From NCBI RefSeq assembly GCF_031885415.1, contig NZ_CP116871.1, positions 992,001 through 1,056,000 of the forward strand: 64,000 nt of DNA, given 5' to 3'. The notes below the pieces were generated by a model. The model ran no database searches and was not told where the DNA came from. It was given only the letters and a program-made list of their open reading frames with translations. The stretch comes from Microbacterium forte. Lineage in GTDB: Bacteria; Actinomycetota; Actinomycetes; Actinomycetales; Microbacteriaceae. Both the position numbers and the translations under genes were made by a program. Below, piece after piece: positions 8,108 through 14,148 of the stretch; the stretch's first letter is position 1; the number at the start of each line of letters is the position of its first letter.

Positions 8108-8920
8108 ATGAAGGCCGCCCCCGCCCGCCGCCGTCTGCCCGTCGCAGGCCTCGCCGTCGCCGTGATCCTGGCGCTCGCCGCGGTCGTCCTCGGTGTCTGG
8201 CGCCCGTGGGTTCCGGTGCCGTCCTCGGCACCCGTCGGTGCGGCCGCCGTCGCGAATGAAGACGCCGTCGCGATCGCGCCGGTTCCGCTCCATCTTCCCG
8301 AGCATCCGACCGTGCTCGTGTTCGGCGATTCCTGGACCTACGGATCGGCGGCGACCGACCCGACCCTCGGCTACGCCTATCAGCTCGCCGCCCTGATCGA
8401 CGGCGAGACGATCGTCGACGGCGTCCGCGGCAGCGGCTACCTCAAGCCCGGACTCGACGGCCCCGCCTTCGGCGAGCGCATCGCCGCTCTGGACCCCGCG
8501 CTCAGCCCCGACCTGATCATCCTGCAGGGGTCGATCAACGACCGGGCACAGGGCGAGGCCGGGTACCGAGAGGCCGTCACCGCCGCGTGGGATGCGATGG
8601 CCGCGAAGTATCCGGAGGCGACGATCGTCATCCTGGGCCCGGCGCCCCACGAGCTGCCCGTGGGCGCCGAGACCGCTCGCATCGACGCCGATCTCGGCGA
8701 ACTCGCCGCGGCTCGCAGCTGGTGGTACATCTCCCCCGTCGCGCAGGACTGGATCACCGAGCAGAACTATCTGTCGGTCATCGACGTCGAGGTGGGCCGC
8801 AAGCATCCGTCGACGGACGGCCACCGTTACCTCGCCGAAAAGCTGGCCGCGGCGCTGGGCGAACTGGGCGACGCGCCGGTGACCGAAGCCGGTGGGTCGG
8901 AGACCACTCCCGAGCAGTGA
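8108..8920 (+). CDS. SGNH/GDSL-family hydrolase, membrane-anchored or exported
   Basis: Predicted esterase/lipase-type hydrolase of 270 residues. Residues 1-35 form a basic N-terminus and one hydrophobic segment (GLAVAVILALAAVVLGVW), so the catalytic part should lie outside the membrane. Block I is GDSW with nucleophile S75; block III is GSIND with N144; block V contains H233 in KHPSTDGH. The Asp usually three residues before that His is Gly here; D226 or E228 might serve. Substrate is unknown; secreted actinobacterial SGNH proteins often deacylate cell-wall or plant polymers. The ATG at 8108 has no ribosome site. Divergent from argS. Confidence 0.82.
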   Translation: MKAAPARRRLPVAGLAVAVILALAAVVLGVWRPWVPVPSSAPVGAAAVANEDAVAIAPVPLHLPEHPTVLVFGDSWTYGSAATDPTLGYAYQLAALIDGETIVDGVRGSGYLKPGLDGPAFGERIAALDPALSPDLIILQGSINDRAQGEAGYREAVTAAWDAMAAKYPEATIVILGPAPHELPVGAETARIDADLGELAAARSWWYISPVAQDWITEQNYLSVIDVEVGRKHPSTDGHRYLAEKLAAALGELGDAPVTEAGGSETTPEQ

Positions 8921-8936
8921 TATTGTCGATCGGTAC

Positions 8937-9009
8937 GCCTCCGTAGCTCAGTGGATAGAGCGCCGGTTTCCGGTACCGTAGGTCGCAGGTTCGACTCCTG
9001 TCGGGGGCA
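8937..9009 (+). tRNA. tRNA-Arg (anticodon CCG)
   Basis: A full cloverleaf is readable: acceptor GCCTCCG/CGGGGGC, D stem GCTC/GAGC, anticodon stem CCGGT/ACCGT (outer pair mismatched), loop TTCCGGT with anticodon CCG at 8970-8972, T arm GCAGG-TTCGACT-CCTGT and discriminator A. CCA is not encoded. It decodes CGG. A strong hairpin terminator follows 16 nt later. Confidence 0.93.
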
Positions 9010-9024
9010 CACACATCAACTCCA

Positions 9025-9060
9025 CGAGAAAAGCCGCCTGGGTTCAGGCGGCTTTTCTCG
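9025..9060. terminator. Bidirectional intrinsic terminator
   Basis: Perfect 16-bp arms, CGAGAAAAGCCGCCTG and CAGGCGGCTTTTCTCG, enclose a GGTT loop. A-rich and T-rich arm ends suit termination in both directions, ending the tRNA transcript and the minus-strand gene at 9097. Confidence 0.88.
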
Positions 9061-9096
9061 TTGGTGCTCTGCGCGACGTGAGCGCACGACACGAAG

Positions 9097-9411
9097 TCAG
9101 GCGTCGTCGGCCGTCACGGCGTTACCCCAGACCCAGCATCGGAACGTGCTGTCGCCGGCACGGAACTCTATACCTGCGGCAGATGGCGTGGAGCGCGCGA
9201 GCTTGGCGTCCACACGAATGGCCTCCGGCCCGAACCGCACCCACGCGCGGACTGCACGGTATGGCTGCGGGTAGATGGTGACCGGCTGTTCTCGAAGTGC
9301 GAGTTCGCGGTCAGTCAGGGACTGGAGGGGTCCACATCGAGCGGCCGCGAGGATCGCCTGGTACTGGGATCGCATGTCGTAGTGAGCAGCGAGACGCTTG
9401 CTAGACCCCAT
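9097..9411 (-). CDS. Small protein of unknown function, divergent from an SOS-box-like site
   Basis: I do not recognise this 104-residue protein. It starts at the ATG at 9411 behind GAAGGGAG (6-nt spacing) with MGSSKRLAAHYDMRSQYQ and ends with a beta-rich segment (GIEFRAGDSTFRCWVWGNAV). It has no signal peptide or membrane helix. Codon use is less GC-biased than its neighbours. It is divergent from the small gene at 9478, and the region between them carries a sequence close to the actinobacterial LexA box, so DNA-damage induction is the best guess for its regulation. Function cannot be assigned. Confidence 0.72.
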   Translation of the reverse strand: MGSSKRLAAHYDMRSQYQAILAAARCGPLQSLTDRELALREQPVTIYPQPYRAVRAWVRFGPEAIRVDAKLARSTPSAAGIEFRAGDSTFRCWVWGNAVTADDA

Positions 9412-9451
9412 GCCGGCTCCCTTCTCCGGCCTGAGTCCAGGGTAGCAACAT

Positions 9452-9467
9452 TCGAAGATATGTTCTA
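9452..9467. promoter_or_regulatory. Putative LexA-binding SOS box
   Basis: TCGAAGATATGTTCTA differs from the actinobacterial consensus TCGAAC-N4-GTTCGA at two of twelve defined bases. It lies between two divergent small genes and immediately precedes or overlaps a plausible -10 (TATTCT, 9466-9471) that ends 6 nt before the ATG at 9478. Confidence 0.6.
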
Positions 9468-9477
9468 TTCTGAAGTC

Positions 9478-9738
9478 ATGCGACCGACGACCGATCACCT
9501 CCCGGCAACCCTATGGATGGTCGACGACATTCCGTCGCGCATGGTCTTCGCCGGGCACCGGTGGAGGGTGTCCGACACCCCTACGCGCCTGCGTCACTCG
9601 ATCTGGTCCGCATCGGCGACTCAGCATCACGGGCTCTACGGATGGCGCTTCCAGGGCACGAACGACGACGGCCTGTCGCTGGTGTTCGACGTCTTCAAGG
9701 GCGAGGATGGCTGGCACGTCCACCGCAGCTACGACTAG
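9478..9738 (+). CDS. Small DUF6504-like protein, putative DNA-damage response
   Basis: An 86-residue soluble protein. The pattern DDIPSRMVFAGHRWRVSD early, then YGWRFQGTNDDGLSLVFDVFKG and GWHVHRSYD at the C-terminus, resembles the small DUF6504 domain (a P-x-x-F/V-G-R-x-W-x-V start and a W-x-x-x-R-x-Y-D end) encoded near imuB/dnaE2 mutasomes in actinobacteria. That family link is from memory and remote. The ATG at 9478 has no good ribosome site; a TATTCT -10 ends at 9471, which suggests a leaderless transcript. The SOS-box-like sequence directly upstream supports a role in DNA damage. Confidence 0.7.
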   Translation: MRPTTDHLPATLWMVDDIPSRMVFAGHRWRVSDTPTRLRHSIWSASATQHHGLYGWRFQGTNDDGLSLVFDVFKGEDGWHVHRSYD

Positions 9739-9932
9739 TCCGCTCACCCTGCTCGTGCGCACTCTGGTGCTCGAAGGCGATCCGAGCATGACATGGCTTC
9801 GGTGGCTCTCCGGTGACCGGAATGCGGTCCCTTCAGAGGAGCACCCCGCAGAGGAGCGACCTGCGACGAGACCCCGGCGTCGACGGTCCGCACGCGACCT
9901 CCGATCAGGCGACCGCTAGGACACGGCCTCCG

Positions 9933-11567
9933 TCAATCGGATGCGCCGCTCCCCGGCGCTGCATCTGCGGCCGCTGCGTCCTCGTCCCGGCGTGGCTTGG
10001 CGCCCGCACCGGCGCCGAGCGAGATCGTCGAGAGCAATCCGAGCGACAGGAACCCCGCCGCCGTCCACGCGGCGAACCGGGTGCCGTCGGAGAACGCCGA
10101 CTTCGCATCGTCTGCGATCTCGGCGGTCTCGGGCTGCGCCTCGAGCCCGCTGATCGCCGCGCCGGCGCTGTCGACGACGGACGACACGATCTGATCGCGC
10201 TGCTCGACCGGAAGCCCACGTGCATCGAGTGACGATGAGAGGATCCCGGCCGTGCTCGTGAACAGCACGGTCCCGAGCACGGCGACACCGAGAGCAGCAC
10301 CGAGCTGGCGCGACGTCGACTGGGTGCCCGACGCCGCGCCGCTGTCATCGACCGGCACGTCGGCGAGCACGACACCCGTCAGCTGAGCTGTGGCGAGGCC
10401 GACACCGAGTCCGTAGACGAAGAGGAACGGGATGAGGGGCACCCACGACGCGTCTGGGGCGATGACGAAGCCGACGCCTGCGACGCCGATGATCTCGGCC
10501 AGAAGTCCCGCCCGCACGACCCAGACCGGAGCGATCTTGCCGCTCGCCGCGCCCGCCGCGCCGCTGGCCACGAACGACCCGCCGGCCAGGGCGAGCAGCA
10601 GCAGGCCCGTCTGCAGCGCATCGAACCCCAGGACGAACTGCAGCCACAACGGCAGCGCGAGGATGATACCGAACTCGCCCAGAGACACCACTGTCGCCGC
10701 TATGTTGCCGTTGCGGAACGACGGAATGGAGAACAGACGCAGGGCGAGAAGGGTCGACCTGCCGCGGCGCTCCCGGTGCACGCCCCAAGCGATGAAGGCG
10801 ACGAGGGCGACGACGGCCAGCGCGAAGGCGAACGGGATCGGAGACACGTCCGACGGCCAGGTCCAGTCGCCGATCTGCGGACGCTGGTCGACGAGCCACC
10901 ACCCGTAGGTACGCCCCTCGATCAGACCGAACACGAGACTCGCCATCGTGATCACCGCGAGGATCGCTCCGACGACGTCGATCTTCGACGTCCGATCGCT
11001 GCGCGATTCGGCGACCGTGAGCAGCACCCCGATGACGATGATGATCCCGAGCGGGATGTTGATGCCGAAGGCCCAGCGCCACGAGAACGCGGTCGTCAGC
11101 CACCCGCCGAGCAACGGACCGACGGCCGCCATGCCACCGATCGTCGAGCCCCACACCGCGAAGGCGATGCCGCGCTCACGACCACGGAACGTGGCGTTGA
11201 TGATCGACAGCGTCGTGGGCAGGATCATCGCTCCGCCGACGCCCTGTGCGAGGCGGGCGAGGATCAGCATCCCTCCGTCGGGTGCGAGGGCCGCGAGCAC
11301 CGACGACGCTGCGAAGACGACGACGCCGATGAGCATCACGCGCCGTCGTCCGAAACGGTCCGCCAGACTGCCGAACACGAGGAGCAGTGCGGCGAAGACC
11401 AGCGTGTAGGCCTCCTGCACCCATTGGACCTCGGTCGACGTGATGCCCAGATCGTCGACGATCGCCGGAATCGTCACATTCACGATCGTCGAATCGACGA
11501 TGATCAGCGACACGGCGATGCTGATGAAGACCAGGCCCACCCAGCGCAGGCGAATGTAGCGTTCCAT
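9933..11567 (-). CDS. MFS drug efflux transporter, DHA2 (14-TM) family
   Basis: Proton-driven exporter in the cytoplasmic membrane, 544 residues. Motif A is visible as GSLADRFGRRRVMLIG between TM2 and TM3, and motif C as GSTIGGMAAVGPLLGGWL near TM5. The two extra central helices and the length mark the EmrB/QacA group, whose members export lipophilic cations or antibiotics. The start is the ATG at 11567; a TTG at 11588 is in frame but lies inside the promoter. The leader holds three CTAG tetranucleotides, a rare word in such genomes, suggesting an operator. No dedicated regulator is adjacent; ohrR is 0.5 kb away across another gene. Confidence 0.9.
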   Translation of the reverse strand: MERYIRLRWVGLVFISIAVSLIIVDSTIVNVTIPAIVDDLGITSTEVQWVQEAYTLVFAALLLVFGSLADRFGRRRVMLIGVVVFAASSVLAALAPDGGMLILARLAQGVGGAMILPTTLSIINATFRGRERGIAFAVWGSTIGGMAAVGPLLGGWLTTAFSWRWAFGINIPLGIIIVIGVLLTVAESRSDRTSKIDVVGAILAVITMASLVFGLIEGRTYGWWLVDQRPQIGDWTWPSDVSPIPFAFALAVVALVAFIAWGVHRERRGRSTLLALRLFSIPSFRNGNIAATVVSLGEFGIILALPLWLQFVLGFDALQTGLLLLALAGGSFVASGAAGAASGKIAPVWVVRAGLLAEIIGVAGVGFVIAPDASWVPLIPFLFVYGLGVGLATAQLTGVVLADVPVDDSGAASGTQSTSRQLGAALGVAVLGTVLFTSTAGILSSSLDARGLPVEQRDQIVSSVVDSAGAAISGLEAQPETAEIADDAKSAFSDGTRFAAWTAAGFLSLGLLSTISLGAGAGAKPRRDEDAAAADAAPGSGASD

Positions 11568-11574
11568 GACTACT

Positions 11575-11603
11575 AGCCTAGCTAGCAATTAGACAGGTGT
11601 CAC
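11575..11603 (-). promoter_or_regulatory. Predicted leaderless promoter with CTAG-rich operator
   Basis: On the minus strand GTGACA (11603-11598), a 17-bp spacer and TAGGCT (11580-11575) end 7 nt before the ATG at 11567. The interval 11573-11586 contains overlapping CTAG words (GCTAGCTAGGCTAG read on minus), a likely repressor site. Confidence 0.5.
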
Positions 11604-11631
11604 GAATCTGCTCACCGTCTCTCAGCGGCAA

Positions 11632-12042
11632 TCAGTCGGCGTGCGTCTCCGCGGCCGGACGATCGACGATCCTCCGAACACCACCCCTTGCGAGCATGAG
11701 CACGATGATGAGCGCGGTCACCTGCAAGAACCCACCCAGATACACGGCGTCGCCGAAGACCCACGCCACGATCTCGAGCACGAGGAACTTGCTGCCGGGA
11801 AGGACGAGGAGCAGCGCGGCGACGTTCAGCACTCTGATCCAGCGGCTGTGCGTGCCGCGGATGCGCGCCATGATGCGCTTCTTCACAAAGAGCACTCCCT
11901 CGAGCACGACCTTGAGCAGCACCGCCGTCAGCAGGGCGAGAAGGAATGACTCGGAGATGACCTCGGGGAACAGCTGGATGAAGACGCCGAGCACCACGAG
12001 GTAGACGAAGATGTCGACGAGGTCGACGGGACGGAGCCGCAC
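11632..12042 (-). CDS. Small four-helix membrane protein of unknown function
   Basis: A 136-residue protein with about four hydrophobic helices (VDIFVYLVVLGVFIQLF, SFLLALLTAVLLKVVLEGVLF, VLNVAALLLVLPGSKFLVLEIV, VYLGGFLQVTALIIVLML) separated by a basic loop (VKKRIMARIRGTHSRW). I do not recognise a named family. The start is the GTG at 12042 behind GATGAGGCC; the nearby ATG at 12050 is out of frame. It is divergent from ohrR across 70 bp that contain a large palindrome, so it may be co-controlled with the peroxide-response genes, or simply adjacent to them. Confidence 0.72.
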   Translation of the reverse strand: MRLRPVDLVDIFVYLVVLGVFIQLFPEVISESFLLALLTAVLLKVVLEGVLFVKKRIMARIRGTHSRWIRVLNVAALLLVLPGSKFLVLEIVAWVFGDAVYLGGFLQVTALIIVLMLARGGVRRIVDRPAAETHAD

Positions 12043-12066
12043 GGCCTCATCGTAGCGAGGACTCGA

Positions 12067-12098
12067 ACACGATTAGATTGTGCACAATCTAATCGTGT
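12067..12098. promoter_or_regulatory. 32-bp perfect palindrome, putative OhrR operator
   Basis: Arms of 16 bp (left arm ACACGATTAGATTGTG) meet with no spacer. It ends 14 nt before the ohrR ATG at 12113. AT-rich inverted repeats containing ATTGT/ACAAT are typical of MarR-type OhrR operators, so autoregulation is the natural reading. Confidence 0.75.
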
Positions 12099-12112
12099 GC
12101 AATGCTTGAGAG

Positions 12113-12556
12113 ATGGCCGTGACCGATGAGATGGTGTGCTTCTCGCTGTATTCCGCCGCCCGAGCGACGACGCAGGCCTATCGAGCCCTCCTCGCACCCT
12201 GGGGGCTCACCTACCCGCAGTACCTGGTGCTCGCGATCCTCTGGATGGAGGGCGAGCAGACGATCGGGTCGCTGGGCGACGCGATGCAGCTCGATTCCGG
12301 CACCCTCTCCCCCCTCGTGCGTCGCCTCGAGCAGGCGGGCTACGTGATCCGAGCCCGCAGCTCTGCCGATGAGCGGGTCGTCACGGTGGGGCTGACCGAG
12401 GCGGGCACGGCGCTGCGCACCGAGGTCGCGCCTGTCCACACCACGATCGCAGCCCTCGCCGGCATGCAGGACGACGACCAGCGTCACCGCCTGATCACCG
12501 AGCTGCAGGAGCTCACCGAGCGGCTGCAGAAGACAGGCGCCACCCCGCACCCCTGA
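12113..12556 (+). CDS. ohrR: Organic hydroperoxide sensor/repressor OhrR (MarR family)
   Basis: A 147-residue MarR-type winged-helix regulator. The reactive N-terminal cysteine is C9 in MAVTDEMVCFSLYSAAR, matching the peroxidatic Cys of OhrR proteins. The recognition region is SLGDAMQLDSGTLSPLVRRLEQAGYV and the wing is RSSADERVVTVGLT. Only C9 is seen, so a one-Cys mechanism (mixed disulfide with a small thiol such as mycothiol) is likely. It is 47 bp upstream of ohr, and a 32-bp palindrome covers its promoter. Confidence 0.9.
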   Translation: MAVTDEMVCFSLYSAARATTQAYRALLAPWGLTYPQYLVLAILWMEGEQTIGSLGDAMQLDSGTLSPLVRRLEQAGYVIRARSSADERVVTVGLTEAGTALRTEVAPVHTTIAALAGMQDDDQRHRLITELQELTERLQKTGATPHP

Positions 12557-12603
12557 CGCGCACACCGCGCGCCGACTGACCACAACCGGAAGGAATCCAC
12601 ACC

Positions 12604-13026
12604 ATGGAAGCTCTCTACACCGCCGAGGCCCTCGCCACAGGAGCCGGCCGCGACGGCCGCGTCGCCACGAGCGAAGGCAACCTCGAGCTCGACCTCGCCA
12701 TCCCCAAGGAGATGGGCGGCAGCGGAGACGGCGCCAACCCCGAGCAGCTGTTCGCCGCCGGTTACGCCGCGTGCTTCCACTCCGCACTGCAGTCGGTCGC
12801 CCGCACGCAGAAGGTGAAGATCACCGACTCGTCGGTCGGTGCCCGCGTGCAGATCGGATCCAACGGCGAGGGCGGTTTCGGGCTCGCCGTGCAGCTCGAG
12901 GTCGTCATCCCCGACCTCCCCCACGACCAGGCCCAGGCACTCGCGGACGCCGCCCACAAGGTGTGCCCCTACTCCAACGCGACCCGCGGCAACATCGACG
13001 TCGAGATCACCGTCACCGACGACTGA
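12604..13026 (+). CDS. ohr: Organic hydroperoxide reductase Ohr
   Basis: Thiol peroxidase reducing organic (lipid) hydroperoxides to alcohols. The 140-residue OsmC/Ohr-fold protein has both catalytic cysteines, in AAGYAACFHSAL (about residue 59) and HKVCPYSNATRG (about residue 122), plus the family glycine-rich NPEQLFAAGY. Length is normal. The AAGGAA ribosome site precedes the ATG by about 10 nt. It is the second gene of the ohrR-ohr-reductase run and is expected to be derepressed when OhrR C9 is oxidised. Confidence 0.96.
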   Translation: MEALYTAEALATGAGRDGRVATSEGNLELDLAIPKEMGGSGDGANPEQLFAAGYAACFHSALQSVARTQKVKITDSSVGARVQIGSNGEGGFGLAVQLEVVIPDLPHDQAQALADAAHKVCPYSNATRGNIDVEITVTDD

Positions 13027-13070
13027 TCCACCCGGAACATCCCCCACGACCGATCCCACGAGGAGACACA

Positions 13071-14048
13071 ATGCGCGCACTCACCCATGACACCTTCGGC
13101 GATCCCGAACAGGTTCTGACCGTCACCGAACGCCCCACCCCCGAGCCCGGCCCGGGTCAGGTGCGGCTGAAGATCGTGCTGTCGCCGATCCACAACCACG
13201 ACCTCTGGACCATCCGGGGCACCTACGGCTTCAAGCCCGAGCTGCCCGCGGCATCCGGCACCGAGGCCCTCGGCATCGTCGACGCTCTCGGCGAGGGCGT
13301 CGACAGCCTGGCAGTCGGACAGCGGGTCGCCACCGGCGGCACGTTCGGCGCCTGGGCCGAGTACGTGGTCGCGAACGCCGCAGGTCTCATCCCGGTTCCC
13401 GAGTCGCTCAGCGACGAGAGCGCGGCACAGCTCGTCTCGATGCCGTTCAGCACCATCAGCCTGCTGCAGTTCCTGGGGGCCGAGAAGGGCGACTGGATCG
13501 TCCAGAACGCGGCGAACGGCGCGGTCGGACGCATGCTCGCCCAGCTCGGCGCCGCTCGTGGCGTCAATGTCATCGGCCTCGTGCGCCGCTCGGCCGGCGT
13601 CGACGAACTCCGCGAACAGGGCATCGAGAACGTCGTCTCGACCGACGACGACGGCTGGCGCGAGCAGGTCGCCGAGATCACCGGCGGCGCGCACATCGCC
13701 TTCGGCATCGACTCCGTGGGCGGATCGTCTGCGGGAGACGTGCTGTCGCTCCTCGGCGAGGGCGGCACACTCGTCGCTTTCGGCGCCATGAACTCGCCCA
13801 CGATGGAGATCGCCTCGGGAGACGTCATCTTCAAGCAGGCGACCGTCAAGGGCTTCTGGGGCAGCAAGGTCATCCAGACGATGGATGCCGCCACACGCGG
13901 CGCTCTGTTCGGCGAACTCATCCAGCGCGTGAGCGACGGCACACTGACCCTGCCGGTCGCCGGGGTCTTCGACGCCGCAGACGCCGCGGACGCTGTGCGT
14001 GCGAGCAACACCGCCGGCCGCGTGGGCAAGGTCCTTCTGAAGTTCTGA
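13071..14048 (+). CDS. MDR-superfamily NADPH:quinone/enoyl reductase
   Basis: A 325-residue medium-chain reductase of the zinc-free type: GroES-like domain (PGPGQVRLKIVLSPIHNHDLWTIRG) then a Rossmann domain with IVQNAANGAVGRMLAQLGAARGVNVIGLVRR, which resembles the trans-2-enoyl-CoA reductase/quinone oxidoreductase branch and its NADPH-type Arg pair after the second strand. Typical zinc-binding cysteines are absent. GAGGAG precedes the ATG by 5 nt. Gap to ohr is 44 bp, so it probably shares the peroxide-responsive transcript and may reduce reactive carbonyls or quinones formed under oxidative stress. The substrate is inference. Confidence 0.85.
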   Translation: MRALTHDTFGDPEQVLTVTERPTPEPGPGQVRLKIVLSPIHNHDLWTIRGTYGFKPELPAASGTEALGIVDALGEGVDSLAVGQRVATGGTFGAWAEYVVANAAGLIPVPESLSDESAAQLVSMPFSTISLLQFLGAEKGDWIVQNAANGAVGRMLAQLGAARGVNVIGLVRRSAGVDELREQGIENVVSTDDDGWREQVAEITGGAHIAFGIDSVGGSSAGDVLSLLGEGGTLVAFGAMNSPTMEIASGDVIFKQATVKGFWGSKVIQTMDAATRGALFGELIQRVSDGTLTLPVAGVFDAADAADAVRASNTAGRVGKVLLKF

Positions 14049-14074
14049 TCTCGGCGAGGCGCAGGGTGTCCGGA

Positions 14075-14102
14075 ATTACTTGACAACGGCAATTAATGCC
14101 GC
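14075..14102 (+). promoter_or_regulatory. Predicted ROK-repressor operator/promoter for the GH95 operon
   Basis: This 28-bp site begins ATTACTTGACAACGGCAATT and matches 22 of 28 bases of the site at 22640-22667 read on the minus strand. Its centre is a near-palindrome (TTGAC-AAC-GGCAA). TTGACA at 14080-14085 can serve as a -35, with TACGCT (14104-14109) 18 bp downstream as -10. Repressor binding would block RNA polymerase. Confidence 0.62.
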
Positions 14103-14148
14103 ATACGCTGACGGTGACATCGAGATCGATCGAACACACCGGAGTGCG

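Noticed and set aside
8937..9060. tRNA as an integration site for a genomic island
   Set aside because: No integrase, no direct repeat of the tRNA 3' end was seen, and the genes beyond it look native in composition.
9788..9919. Short plus-strand reading frame encoding an Arg-rich 43-residue peptide (MTWLRWLSGDRNAV...)
   Set aside because: No clear ribosome site, mixed third-position bases and no recognisable pattern; it lies between a small gene and a convergent gene, so I do not call it.
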